64,000 bases of DNA from Bernardetia sp. ABR2-2B. Its GTDB lineage: Bacteria; Bacteroidota; Bacteroidia; Cytophagales; Bernardetiaceae. Below, one piece after another: positions 9,775-17,638 of the stretch (the first letter of the stretch is position 1; every line of letters starts with the position of its first letter). The translations under genes and the position numbers were made by a program. The stretch is from contig NZ_CP147020.1 in assembly GCF_037126435.1 (NCBI RefSeq), positions 1,449,001-1,513,000 of the forward strand, written 5' to 3'. The notes beneath the pieces are model-generated. The model searched no databases. It had not been told where the DNA came from and was given only the letters and a program-made list of their open reading frames with translations.

Positions 9775-10628
9775 TGAAACAAATAATCTTATTTACATTA
9801 GTATTTATCTTTATCATATCTTGCAATACTAATAAATCTCAAGAAACTGTTGTTTTGGCTAATTATGAATCTGGTAAAGTTCATAAAGAAGTTATTGATA
9901 GCAAATGGTTTGAGTATTATCCAAGTGGTAGATTAATGACTGTTATACCTCTTAAAAATAAAAATTTTGATGGTATAGGGTATAGTTTTTACGAGAATGG
10001 AGATACTTTAGCTATAAAAAACTATAAGGATAATGAGTTGAATGGTACAACTATTCGCTTTCATAAGTCAGGTAACATATCTGCAAAAGAATCTTATACA
10101 AATAGCTTGTTAGATGGTAAGGCATTTTATTACAATCAAAGTGAACAGTTATTATATGAAAGAAACTACCTATTAGGTAAGAAACGTGGGTGGAATTATG
10201 ATTATTATTTAAACGGGAATTTCAAATTTAAAGTTTATCATATACTTCCTGAAAAGGAGGAATATGTAGTTAAAGAATATGAATATGATTCTATTTCACA
10301 AAAAAAGAAAATAAACAGGAGAGTTAGCTATTTTATTAGAGATACAATAGACACTTCTAATCCAATTGCAGAACTAAAATATTGTTGTAGAAATAATGAT
10401 AGCATAGCACTGGTTACAGGAAAAATAGATGTATATCATAATATATTAGATTCTACCAAAACAGTTTTAGGTAGATATGACTATGAAAGAGAATCTTTTT
10501 TTGTTGAATTTAGTAATAAAGTAGGCATAGATACATTGAGAGGTTTTATTTTTAATTATAAAACAGACAAAAAGGGACAACGAACAGGTACACAAACTCC
10601 TATAGAAAATATTATATATAAAAAATAA
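9774..10628 (+). CDS. YwqK/MORN-like repeat lipoprotein, candidate RHS partner or immunity protein (284 aa)
   Basis: The start overlaps the stop of the RHS gene by one base (TAATG), so translation is probably coupled. The N-terminus MKQIILFTLVFIFIISCNT is a lipoprotein signal with lipobox Cys at residue 17. The body carries repeats of the form WFEYYPSGRL, GYSFYENGDTL, TIRFHKSGNIS and YDYYLNGNFKF, typical of the family databases label 'toxin-antitoxin system YwqK family antitoxin'. A role in neutralising the RHS C-terminal tail is an inference from position and this loose family label. The stop codon lies in a stretch (AAAAATAACCCCAGCC) that closely resembles the middle of the 140-bp palindromic element found elsewhere in the window, so the gene's 3' end may have been altered by a decayed insertion. 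Confidence 0.65.
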   Translation: MKQIILFTLVFIFIISCNTNKSQETVVLANYESGKVHKEVIDSKWFEYYPSGRLMTVIPLKNKNFDGIGYSFYENGDTLAIKNYKDNELNGTTIRFHKSGNISAKESYTNSLLDGKAFYYNQSEQLLYERNYLLGKKRGWNYDYYLNGNFKFKVYHILPEKEEYVVKEYEYDSISQKKKINRRVSYFIRDTIDTSNPIAELKYCCRNNDSIALVTGKIDVYHNILDSTKTVLGRYDYERESFFVEFSNKVGIDTLRGFIFNYKTDKKGQRTGTQTPIENIIYKK

Positions 10629-11141
10629 CCCCAGCCCTCGCTGTACGTTCTTGTTGGTATTTCAATTTTCAAGATTAAAAAACTGCGTTCTTGTTGGTGT
10701 TCTGATTTGTGAAATAAGCAAAAAAAGCCGTTGTTGTGTCTTTAGTTTCGGCTTGCCGTTACGATGACCAACAACAGAGCAACGAACAGAATGAAGGCAA
10801 AAAAGCAGACTTGTAAGTAGATTTTTATTTGCAAGTCTGTCTTTGTTGTCTATGAATACCACTACAAAGACCATTTGGGCAACTTACGTGTAGCTTTCCA
10901 AGCCGAAGAAAGCAAAGTAAAAGAAAAATTCTACGTTCTTGTTGCTCTTCCCAAAACCCCAAAATATTAGAAAAAAGCACCTAAAAGTATAGATATAGAC
11001 ATATAAAGCATAAAAAATAGAGTAACTTTTTCATTAATAACTCCTCCTATTTTACAAAACTTAGCTATCGATAATTCTAAAATGCTAACTTTACGATTCA
11101 GTATTTTGATCTTTTTACCTAAAACTCAAATATATATCATA
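10629..11141. other. Decayed intergenic region after the RHS locus
   Basis: This 513-bp gap has no convincing gene. It holds three copies of CGTTCTTGTTG (10646-10656, 10686-10696, 10934-10944), the first two continuing GT, which look like short direct repeats related to the GTTGGTG-type hairpins. It also contains a copy of part of the RHS core (10846-10932) and a degenerate match to a GTTGGTC/AACGGCAA-type hairpin near 10751-10775 on the minus strand. It reads as repeat and RHS debris from recombination. The short minus-strand frame across 10662-10874 is not supported. Confidence 0.6.
10846..10932 (+). pseudogene. 87-bp duplicated fragment of the RHS core
   Basis: Bases 10846-10932 match 8081-8167 of the large RHS gene with a single mismatch (AAGCCG here, AAGCAG there). 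The matching segment encodes the conserved YEYHYKDHLGNLRVAFQ stretch. Both ends of the match are abrupt, and the right end is followed at once by a CGTTCTTGTTG repeat. This looks like a remnant of a former RHS cassette or of a recombination event, as seen when RHS C-terminal cassettes are exchanged. Confidence 0.85.
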
Positions 11142-12797
11142 ATGAAGCACTCATTTTTGTTATTACTCTCTTGTTTATTTTTATTTTCTTGTCAAAACGA
11201 GTCTAAAAAATCTACTACCACAACAAAGCAAGAAGCAGATTTGATTATCTATAATGCTAAAATCTATACTGTGGATGAAAATATACCAACGGCTCAATCT
11301 TTTGCTCTCAAAGATGGGAAATTTCTTGAAATTGGAACAGATAAAGAAATTCAAGATAAATTTGAATCAGCAGAAAAAGTAGATGCTAAAGGCAAAACTA
11401 TTTTACCTGGACTTATTGATGCACATTGTCATTTTTATAATTTAGGAATGAAGCTACAACAAGTCGATTTAGTAGGAACGACAAGCTATCAAGAAGTTTT
11501 GGATAGAATAGTTGCTTTCCAAAAAGAAAAAAATGTTCCTTTTATTGTTGGTAGAGGTTGGGATCAAAATGACTGGGAAGAAAAAGAATTTCCTACCAAT
11601 AAAGAACTCACTGAGCTTTTTCCTGATACGCCTATTGCCATTACACGTATAGACGGACATGCTATGATTGCCAACCAAAAAGCACTTGAACTAGCAAAAA
11701 TCACTACTTCGACAAAAGCAGAAGGAGGAGAAATTATTCAAAAAAATGGCAAACTAACTGGTGTTTTGGTAGATAACCCGATGGCACTTGTCAGAGAAGT
11801 AATTCCACAACCTACTCGTGAATCACAAATAGAAGCACTTTTAGAGGCACAAAAAATCAATTTTAGTTATGGATTGACTACCCTAGATGACGCTGGGCTT
11901 TCTCCAGATATTATTTCGCTTATCGATAGTCTTCAAAAAACTGACAGGCTTCAAATGAGATTATATGTAATGGTAAGTAACCGTCCAGAATATGTAGAAG
12001 AATATCTCAAAAAAGGAACATACAAAACCGAAAAACTCAATGTTTCTTCCTTTAAAGTGTATGCAGATGGTGCTTTGGGTTCAAGAGGTGCAGCTTTGAA
12101 AGAGCCGTATTCTGATAAAGAAAATCATCATGGCGCAATGCTTATTGGATATGAAGATTTGACGATATTGGCTCAAAAACTGGCTGATTCTGATTTTCAA
12201 ATGAATACTCATGCTATCGGAGACTCTGCCAATGCTGTCATTATTCGTAAATATTATGATGTTTTGAAAGGACAGAAAGACCGTAGATGGAGAATAGAAC
12301 ACGCACAAGTAGTCGCTCCAGAAGAGTTTGAAATGTTAGATGATAATCTGATGATAAGTGTGCAGCCCACTCACGCCACCAGTGATATGTATTGGGCAGA
12401 AGACCGTTTGGGAGAAGAGCGTATAAAAGGAGCGTATGCTTACAAACAACTTCTTGAAAAAACAGGTAAGATAGCTTTAGGAACTGATTATCCTGTCGAA
12501 CAAGTAAATCCTTTTCATACTTTTTATGCAGCCGTAGCACGTAAAGACTTAAAAAATTATCCTGATGGAGGTTTTCAAAAACAAAATGCACTTACAAGAG
12601 AAGAAACACTAAAAGGAATGACTATTTGGGCTGCATACAGTAATTTTGAAGAAAACGAAAAAGGAAGTATCACAGCAGGAAAATACGCTGATTTTGTCAT
12701 CTTAGAGCAAGATATTATGACTGTTGAAGAAGATGCAATTCCGAATACAAAAGTAATTTCTACTTATTTGGGTGGCTTGAAAGTTTATGGCGAGTAA
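11142..12797 (+). CDS. Amidohydrolase family 3 lipoprotein, YtcJ-like (551 aa)
   Basis: Metal-dependent hydrolase probably tethered in the cell envelope. The ATG at 11142 opens a lipoprotein signal (MKHSFLLLLSCLFLFSC, lipobox Cys 17); an in-frame ATG 60 bp upstream would bury it. The mature part starts with the beta-sandwich seen in amidohydrolases (ADLIIYNAKIYTVDE). Metal-ligand motifs follow: DAHCHF (His95, His97), DGHAMIAN, HAIGDSAN, RIEHAQVV and LGTDYPVE, in the order expected for family 3. Members hydrolyse amides, carbamates or formamides; the substrate cannot be read from sequence. It is monocistronic, and a solo end of the 140-bp palindromic element lies 26 bp after its stop. Confidence 0.88.
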   Translation: MKHSFLLLLSCLFLFSCQNESKKSTTTTKQEADLIIYNAKIYTVDENIPTAQSFALKDGKFLEIGTDKEIQDKFESAEKVDAKGKTILPGLIDAHCHFYNLGMKLQQVDLVGTTSYQEVLDRIVAFQKEKNVPFIVGRGWDQNDWEEKEFPTNKELTELFPDTPIAITRIDGHAMIANQKALELAKITTSTKAEGGEIIQKNGKLTGVLVDNPMALVREVIPQPTRESQIEALLEAQKINFSYGLTTLDDAGLSPDIISLIDSLQKTDRLQMRLYVMVSNRPEYVEEYLKKGTYKTEKLNVSSFKVYADGALGSRGAALKEPYSDKENHHGAMLIGYEDLTILAQKLADSDFQMNTHAIGDSANAVIIRKYYDVLKGQKDRRWRIEHAQVVAPEEFEMLDDNLMISVQPTHATSDMYWAEDRLGEERIKGAYAYKQLLEKTGKIALGTDYPVEQVNPFHTFYAAVARKDLKNYPDGGFQKQNALTREETLKGMTIWAAYSNFEENEKGSITAGKYADFVILEQDIMTVEEDAIPNTKVISTYLGGLKVYGE

Positions 12798-12823
12798 AAG
12801 TGGGAGTTCATATCTTAAAATCT

Positions 12824-12839
12824 ATTCTTAAACAACTTC
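12824..12839 (+). repeat. Solo terminal repeat of the 140-bp palindromic element
   Basis: ATTCTTAAACAACTTC is identical to the distal 16-bp end of the full elements at 15499, 46688 and 53854. It lies 26 bp downstream of the amidohydrolase stop, the same kind of position as the full copies. The rest of the element is missing or unrecognisable. Confidence 0.8.
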
Positions 12840-12876
12840 TATGATATTTCTTTTACTTAGGTAAATTAATGTCAAT

Positions 12877-12925
12877 AAGGACACCGACAATGGTAAAAAC
12901 AACCATTGTTGATGTCCTTACCAAC
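12877..12925. repeat. Palindrome formed by two facing copies of the GGAYACC/AATGG hairpin family
   Basis: AAGGACACCGACAATGGT (12877-12894) and ACCATTGTTGATGTCCTT (12902-12919) pair with two mismatches around a 7-nt loop. Each arm resembles the short hairpin family seen at 23608, 58680, 59909 and 61301, in opposite orientations. Read on the minus strand, 12925 down to about 12902 gives a near-complete copy (GTTGGTA, AGGA, CATCAAC, AATGGT). It lies between convergent genes and could also end transcription of both. Confidence 0.7.
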
Positions 12926-12967
12926 GAATAATATTGGCATCAGACTTTTACGACATCACCTATTTTT

Positions 12968-14023
12968 TTATTGTCGATTAGCAAAACGATGTCCTAATTT
13001 GATAGTAGGCTGTTCGACAAACAAATAGGATACATACGCAATCAGAGTGCTTAAAGCTGTCAGAACAAAAAAGTTAAGTATATTATTCCAACTAACTAAT
13101 AAAAATTTTGGAGAGCTTAAAAAGTTATAAAACTGATATTCAGTAATAAGATGGAGAACGAAAAAATGAAATAAATAAAGACTATAACTAATCTTACCAA
13201 AAAAAATAGTTAGTGGATTAACAAAAAATATGTAAGGCTTTTGACTTAATACATAAAGCAGCATAACAAAACCAATACAGAAAAAGTAATGACTAGAAAA
13301 CTGTAAGAAAGTTTGGGTAGCAAAATACACGAAAATGTAAGTTGCTAATAATAACAGAGTAGGTGGTTTTATTTCCCTGTCTCCATTGATAAAAAAATAA
13401 TACGACATACCCATACAAAATATTGGAAACTGACTTGGAAAATACCTATACAGAAAACTTTCTCCTAAAGGCAAATCTCTAATAAAATAAGTGCAGAACG
13501 AATGCAAAAACATACCGATAAATAATAATTTTAGCGATTTATCTAAGCTATTGACGTATTTCCATATTATAGGTACGCACAAATAAAACGTAACTTCTAC
13601 TCCAATAGACCAACCTCCCCCCACTAAGTTCATATATTGAGGAATAAAATCGTGAATAAAAAACATGTTCGCTAATACAGCCTTCAAAGAGTAAGAAGAA
13701 GTCGTAATTACGATTAAGAGAATGCCAATATAATAGACAGGAATAATTCTGAATAAGCGTTTTATCAAAAATGCTTTAATAGCATGTTTTGCATCACTAC
13801 TTACGGTTCTTTTGAAAGAATAAAAAACTGTAAAAGCACTGATAACAAAAAATAATTGTACGCCATAAAGCCCACTAATCATAAATGCTTCTATAATGTC
13901 GTCTATTTTTGTTCCGATAACACTTGAGTTTAATGCAACAACATGAGTCGCAATTACGCCCAAAATAGCCCATCCACGTAACGCATCAATATACTCATAA
14001 CGAACTACTTTTTTTTCTGTCAT
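12968..14023 (-). CDS. Acyltransferase family 3 integral membrane protein (351 aa)
   Basis: Typical acyltransferase_3 protein that O-acylates sugars or other envelope molecules in the inner membrane. The N-terminus has the signature YIDALRGWAILGVIATHVVAL with the conserved Arg and His. About ten hydrophobic segments follow, including FISGLYGVQLFFVISAF-like and WSIGVEVTFYLCVPIIWKYV regions; the latter corresponds to the conserved S-x-E-x-x-FY motif. The C-terminus ends with LFVEQPTIKLG, the usual last motif. Length is normal for the family. It has no sugar biosynthesis neighbours, so the acceptor is unknown. A second paralogue lies at 16554-17603 on the other strand. Confidence 0.88.
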   Translation of the reverse strand: MTEKKVVRYEYIDALRGWAILGVIATHVVALNSSVIGTKIDDIIEAFMISGLYGVQLFFVISAFTVFYSFKRTVSSDAKHAIKAFLIKRLFRIIPVYYIGILLIVITTSSYSLKAVLANMFFIHDFIPQYMNLVGGGWSIGVEVTFYLCVPIIWKYVNSLDKSLKLLFIGMFLHSFCTYFIRDLPLGESFLYRYFPSQFPIFCMGMSYYFFINGDREIKPPTLLLLATYIFVYFATQTFLQFSSHYFFCIGFVMLLYVLSQKPYIFFVNPLTIFFGKISYSLYLFHFFVLHLITEYQFYNFLSSPKFLLVSWNNILNFFVLTALSTLIAYVSYLFVEQPTIKLGHRFANRQ

Positions 14024-14169
14024 TTAATACGATTTATTTGATTATTAGTGCATGATTCATAAAAAATTCAACCTTATAGGTTTTATTTTATATGTAAATT
14101 TTATTTTACAAGACACAAAATCATTCTTGTCTTGCCTTAAAAACAGTAATTGGTAAAAAGTTCCATTCT

Positions 14170-14814
14170 TTATATTTCTCTAATAAATTGATTATTTTTC
14201 TTCTCAAAACCAATCATAGTAGGATTTCCGTGTCCACAATAAATTTTTGTATCATCAGGCAGTTTGTACATTACATTCTGAATAGAATCTCTCAAAACTT
14301 CCATACTTCCCCCAGGTAAATCCGTTCTTCCAATACTTTGAAGAAAAAGAACATCTCCGTTGATACAAAACTTTTGTTCTGCCGAATAAAAAGCCAAATG
14401 CCCTGGAGAATGCCCTGGTACGAAGAGTGTTTTGAGTGTAGAATTACCAAAAGTAATATCTGTCTTTTCGTCTATAAAAACATCTACCGTAGTTGCGTCA
14501 TAGCCACCAAAACCATACGAAGGAGCATACAAAGGAACTTGATTTAGCTGTTCTGCTTCAATTCTATGAGCTTCTAATTTTACATTATAGGTATCTTTTA
14601 CAAATTTGTTTCCCAAAACGTGATCGATATGACAATGCGTATTGATTAGACGAACTACTTTTAAATCATTTTGCTCAATAAACGCCTTCAAAACTTCTTT
14701 TTCTTGTGGCGAATAACAACCAGGGTCAATAATAATAGCTTCTTTAGTCTCGTCAAAAAGAACAAAGGTATTTTCTTGAAACTGGTTAAATGTAAATTGT
14801 TGTATAGAAATCAT
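14170..14814 (-). CDS. MBL-fold hydrolase, glyoxalase II-like (214 aa)
   Basis: Cytoplasmic zinc hydrolase of the metallo-beta-lactamase fold. The THCHIDHVLGN motif gives the H-x-H-x-D-H metal site. Further ligands are seen in VPGHSPGHLAFY (His), CINGDVLF (bridging Asp) and YCGHGNPTMIG (His). The preceding DPGCYSPQE and the following GRTDLPGG stretch match the short GloB-like proteins common in Bacteroidota rather than the longer true glyoxalase II, which has a C-terminal substrate domain missing here. Likely a thioester hydrolase or sulfur-related activity; the substrate is uncertain. A run of degenerate heptamer repeats begins 5 bp upstream of its start. Confidence 0.85.
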   Translation of the reverse strand: MISIQQFTFNQFQENTFVLFDETKEAIIIDPGCYSPQEKEVLKAFIEQNDLKVVRLINTHCHIDHVLGNKFVKDTYNVKLEAHRIEAEQLNQVPLYAPSYGFGGYDATTVDVFIDEKTDITFGNSTLKTLFVPGHSPGHLAFYSAEQKFCINGDVLFLQSIGRTDLPGGSMEVLRDSIQNVMYKLPDDTKIYCGHGNPTMIGFEKKNNQFIREI

Positions 14815-14818
14815 ATAG

Positions 14819-14895
14819 TTAGGAAATGAGAAATGGAAATTAGGAATTGGGTAAATAAAAATTCAGAATTTCATACTTCTGAAATCTGACTTCTT
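14819..14895. repeat. Degenerate heptamer array (11 units)
   Basis: Seven-base periodicity from 14819 to 14895: a first block of units like TTAGGAA/ATGAGAA/ATGGAAA and a second of units like ATTCAGA/ACTTCTG/AAATCTG. It starts 5 bp from the minus-strand MBL start codon and ends 55 bp before the next plus-strand gene, so it fills the divergent intergenic region. Confidence 0.65.
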
Positions 14896-14950
14896 ACTTT
14901 ATTTTCTCTATCTTGTTTTTTTAATTGTTTACAAAATAAACGCTTCTACT

Positions 14951-15487
14951 ATGAAATTCAAATTTTTACTTGCTCTTTCTACCTTATTATTATTTCTCAT
15001 CATTGGATTCTCGTCTTGCAAACCTTCACAAATATCTATCAAAAAAGAAAAACAACCTACTTTAATTGGTTCTTGGGAAATGGTAGAAGTACACTGGCAA
15101 ACAAAAGATACTGTATATTCTATTCCAAAATCACAATATGGGTTATTTATTTTTGAGGAAAATCGTTATTCCATTATGTGGACTCCAATAGATAAGGCAA
15201 GAATACCATTTGTAAATCTTTCAAAGCCTACTGATGAAGAAAAAATGGCTGGTTTTGGCTCTGTTGTTTTTAACGGAGGAACTTATACAATGACAGATTC
15301 GACAGTTACAACAACAGCACTTATAGCAAAAGTACCTGGGTTTGAGGGAGGAAAACAGTTTTATAAATACACTATTGAAGACGATTTGTTGCGCTTGGTT
15401 TTCTTTGATGAAACCTATCCAAACGGGCAAAAACCTGAATGGTTTGGGAAATATGTAACTGAGTTTGTGATGAAAAGAGCAAAATAA
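14951..15487 (+). CDS. Lipocalin-like lipoprotein (178 aa)
   Basis: The N-terminus MKFKFLLALSTLLLFLIIGFSSCK is a lipoprotein signal with lipobox Cys near residue 23. The mature protein begins with LIGSWEMVEVHW and continues with FEENRYSIMWTP, FNGGTYTMTDSTV and DDLLRLVFFDE, a pattern of short beta strands starting with the G-x-W motif of lipocalin-like domains. A role in binding a small hydrophobic ligand or in envelope stress would fit the fold, but no function is known. It appears to be a single gene; the 140-bp palindromic element begins 11 bp after its stop, although that element is oriented toward the convergent bcp gene. Confidence 0.65.
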   Translation: MKFKFLLALSTLLLFLIIGFSSCKPSQISIKKEKQPTLIGSWEMVEVHWQTKDTVYSIPKSQYGLFIFEENRYSIMWTPIDKARIPFVNLSKPTDEEKMAGFGSVVFNGGTYTMTDSTVTTTALIAKVPGFEGGKQFYKYTIEDDLLRLVFFDETYPNGQKPEWFGKYVTEFVMKRAK

Positions 15488-15498
15488 AATTAGAACTA

Positions 15499-15640
15499 AG
15501 AAGTTGTTTAAGAATGTGAATTTTTCCGTAGAATTGGGTTTGCAAATCCAATTCTACGGAAAAATAACCCAGCCTTTGTTGGTGTTTTAGCGTAGCGACA
15601 CCAACAAATAAACGTACAAAACCTATTCTTAAACAACTTC
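15499..15640 (-). mobile_element. 142-bp palindromic MITE-like element, copy 1
   Basis: Terminal inverted repeats of 16 bp are perfect: GAAGTTGTTTAAGAAT at 15499-15514 and ATTCTTAAACAACTTC at 15625-15640. Inside are two hairpins: a 17-bp stem at 15520-15536/15547-15563 around GTTTGCAAAT, and TTTGTTGGTGT/ACACCAACAAA (ending 15607) around a GCGTAGCG-containing loop. It lies 8 bp beyond the stop of the minus-strand bcp gene. A 3-bp TAA occurs at the left flank and again 3 bp beyond the right end. No coding capacity. Strand is given relative to the preceding gene. Confidence 0.85.
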
Positions 15641-15648
15641 TTCTAAAT

Positions 15649-16098
15649 TTATTTCACTATTTGCTCTGCGTGTTCTTTTGTTTTTACCTTTTTGATAACT
15701 TCTTCAATATTTCCCTCTTCATCAATTACAAAAGTAGTGCGTTGTGTTCCCATATATTTTTTTCCAAACATATTTTTTTCTTTCCAAACACCATATGCTT
15801 CGTTGATAGAATGGTCTTCATCTACTAAAAGAGGAAAAGGTAAATCATATTTCTCAGCAAATTTTTTGTGTGAAGCAACACCATCTTTACTCACTCCCAA
15901 AACCTCATAGCCTTTTTTCTTTAGGTCTGAATAATTATCTCTCAAATTACAAGCCTGTGCCGTACACCCAGGAGTGTTGTCTTTAGGATAAAAATAAAGA
16001 ATTACCTTTTTACCTTTGAGTTGGGAGAGCTTTATTTCGTGTCCATTTTGGTCATGTGCCATAAATTCAGGTGCTTTATCGCCTTTTTTGAGTTCCAT
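15649..16098 (-). CDS. bcp: Thioredoxin-dependent thiol peroxidase, Bcp/PrxQ type (149 aa)
   Basis: Peroxiredoxin that reduces hydrogen peroxide and organic hydroperoxides with electrons from thioredoxin. The active site is YPKDNTPGCTAQACNLRD, with peroxidatic Cys45 and a second Cys50 in the classical Bcp spacing (C-x4-C). The downstream VLGVSKDGVASHKKFAEKY and FPLLVDEDHSI motifs are typical, and a conserved Arg lies in GTQRTTFVID. Full length for the family, with the start at MELKKGDKAPEF. It is monocistronic; its 3' end is followed after 8 bp by a copy of the palindromic element, which could act as its transcript end. It probably belongs to cytoplasmic oxidative-stress defence alongside the bacillithiol genes near 50 kb. 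Confidence 0.95.
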   Translation of the reverse strand: MELKKGDKAPEFMAHDQNGHEIKLSQLKGKKVILYFYPKDNTPGCTAQACNLRDNYSDLKKKGYEVLGVSKDGVASHKKFAEKYDLPFPLLVDEDHSINEAYGVWKEKNMFGKKYMGTQRTTFVIDEEGNIEEVIKKVKTKEHAEQIVK

Positions 16099-16257
16099 AG
16101 AAATTCTTTTTTAGTGAGAAAATTAAAGCTATCGAACTAAAAAAGGTAAAGTAAAGTTTTGATAAAAAAAACAAAATCGTAACTCATTGGCTTACAACAA
16201 AATAAACACACTACTTATTTTTTTTAATAAAAAAAACCGTTTTTTTTCTTCAAAAAA

Positions 16258-16288
16258 TTGGTAAAACAAAAAAAACGTTTTACCTTTG
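16258..16288 (+). promoter_or_regulatory. tRNA promoter
   Basis: TTG at 16258-16260 and TACCTTTG at 16281-16288 with a 20-base spacer fit the Bacteroidota promoter pattern. It lies about 68 bp before the mature tRNA 5' end, leaving a leader that would be removed by RNase P. Confidence 0.65.
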
Positions 16289-16355
16289 CACTCGCAATAA
16301 GGGAAACAAACCCACTTATGGAAAACAAAAATAACATAAGAAAATAAACAAATAT

Positions 16356-16429
<74 letters not shown>

Positions 16430-16439
16430 CATAAACATA

Positions 16440-16478
16440 AAAGTCTTTATTCATTTTTTGAATAAAGACTTTTTTTAT
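16440..16478 (+). terminator. Intrinsic terminator of the tRNA transcript
   Basis: The stem AAGTCTTTATTC/GAATAAAGACTT with a short T-rich loop is followed by a T-run (TTTTTTTATTT). It lies 11 bp after the tRNA and is a strong rho-independent terminator. Confidence 0.9.
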
Positions 16479-16488
16479 TTGTTTTGTC

Positions 16489-16518
16489 TTGTAGTTCCTT
16501 CTTCAAACAGTATCTTTA
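16489..16518 (+). promoter_or_regulatory. Promoter of the second acyltransferase gene
   Basis: TTG at 16489-16491, a 19-base spacer, then TATCTTTA at 16511-16518 (one mismatch from TAnnTTTG). It lies 35 bp before the ATG at 16554. Confidence 0.55.
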
Positions 16519-16553
16519 CTCTTTTATTTCAAGGTCAAAGAATTTAGAACCAA

Positions 16554-17603
16554 ATGGCAAAAATATCTCGTTACCCCAATTTAGATTTACTTAGAGCGTT
16601 GGCTGTCGCTTTTGTAGTTTTTTATCATTGTTGTAATATGTTAGGTGTATCACCTTGGTTATGGAAATGGAGTGAGATAGTGGGAGTAAGTGGAATAGAT
16701 TTATTTTGTGTATTGAGTGGTTTTTTGATAGGTAGTCTTTATTGGCACGAACAAAAAAAATATGGAGACGTACAAATTTGGAGATTTATCGGACGAAGAG
16801 GATACAGAACTATTCCCATTTATTATATATTTGTTTTTATAGCCTATTTAGGTGTTTATTTCATTCGTGGAGAAAAATTTTCTTGGCAACATTTAGTTTT
16901 TCTACAAAACTATCAAGAAAGCATCTCATTTTATGCCATTAGTTGGAGTTTGTGTGTAGAAGAACACTTTTATCTTGTTATGCCTTTTTTGACTTTACTG
17001 CTTCTCAAAATCCCTCGTAAAATTTCTTCTTTTTTAATTATTTTGTTAGTATTAACTCCTCTTTTTGCTAGGATTTTTTCTTACCCTCCTAGCACACCTA
17101 TTGCAGGGTTTGGGTATTACTTTACAGCTACTCATTTTAGATATGAAGGTTTACTTATTGGGGTCGTAATTTCCTATATAATTTCTCATAAAAAAACATT
17201 TTTCGACTTCCTAATACCTTATGCTTACCTCATTTATGCGCTTACCTTTATATTAGTTTCTCTCTTCTATTTTATAGATAATACCTACAAATATTATTTT
17301 TCAATAACCTTGAATTCTTATATGTATGCCTTATCATTGATTGTAGCAATACGTAGCAACCCAATGCGTATTGCTAAAAGTAATTTTGTTTATAAAGTTG
17401 CCGTTTCTTCATACAGCACTTATCTTGTGCATTCTTTTGTTCTTCAATTTTATGTGTATATATTTGAAAAAATAGGGTTTGATTTTATTTGGTTAGAAAT
17501 ACCTATTGCCTTTGTTACTTCATTTGTAGTGGGTTATGCTATCTATAACATTTTAGAAAAACCAATTATAAAACTCCGAAACAAACATGTTCCTGCAAGA
17601 TAA
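16554..17603 (+). CDS. Acyltransferase family 3 integral membrane protein (349 aa)
   Basis: Second acyltransferase_3 paralogue of the window. The N-terminus NLDLLRALAVAFVVFYHC carries the conserved Arg and His. It is followed by VGVSGIDLFCVLSGFLIG and then RRGYRTIPIYYIF, SWSLCVEEHFYLVMPFLTLL and a C-terminal NILEKPIIKLRNK motif. About ten membrane segments are predicted by eye. Proteins of this class transfer acetyl or other acyl groups to surface polysaccharides or lipids from the inner membrane. The gene stands alone, between the tRNA terminator and a small unknown gene, and no glycan cluster is adjacent, so the acceptor is unknown. Confidence 0.88.
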   Translation: MAKISRYPNLDLLRALAVAFVVFYHCCNMLGVSPWLWKWSEIVGVSGIDLFCVLSGFLIGSLYWHEQKKYGDVQIWRFIGRRGYRTIPIYYIFVFIAYLGVYFIRGEKFSWQHLVFLQNYQESISFYAISWSLCVEEHFYLVMPFLTLLLLKIPRKISSFLIILLVLTPLFARIFSYPPSTPIAGFGYYFTATHFRYEGLLIGVVISYIISHKKTFFDFLIPYAYLIYALTFILVSLFYFIDNTYKYYFSITLNSYMYALSLIVAIRSNPMRIAKSNFVYKVAVSSYSTYLVHSFVLQFYVYIFEKIGFDFIWLEIPIAFVTSFVVGYAIYNILEKPIIKLRNKHVPAR

Positions 17604-17638
17604 TTTGAATAATATTTCATTTAATAATTAGACTTTTT

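Noticed and set aside
9774-10628. Calling the YwqK protein a proven antitoxin
   Set aside because: The family label is historical; only adjacency to an RHS gene supports it, and the longer paralogue at 61669 has no toxin partner.
10662-10874. Minus-strand 70-codon frame after the RHS locus
   Set aside because: It runs across direct repeats and the RHS core remnant, has no start context or family match, and its reading is explained by the debris.
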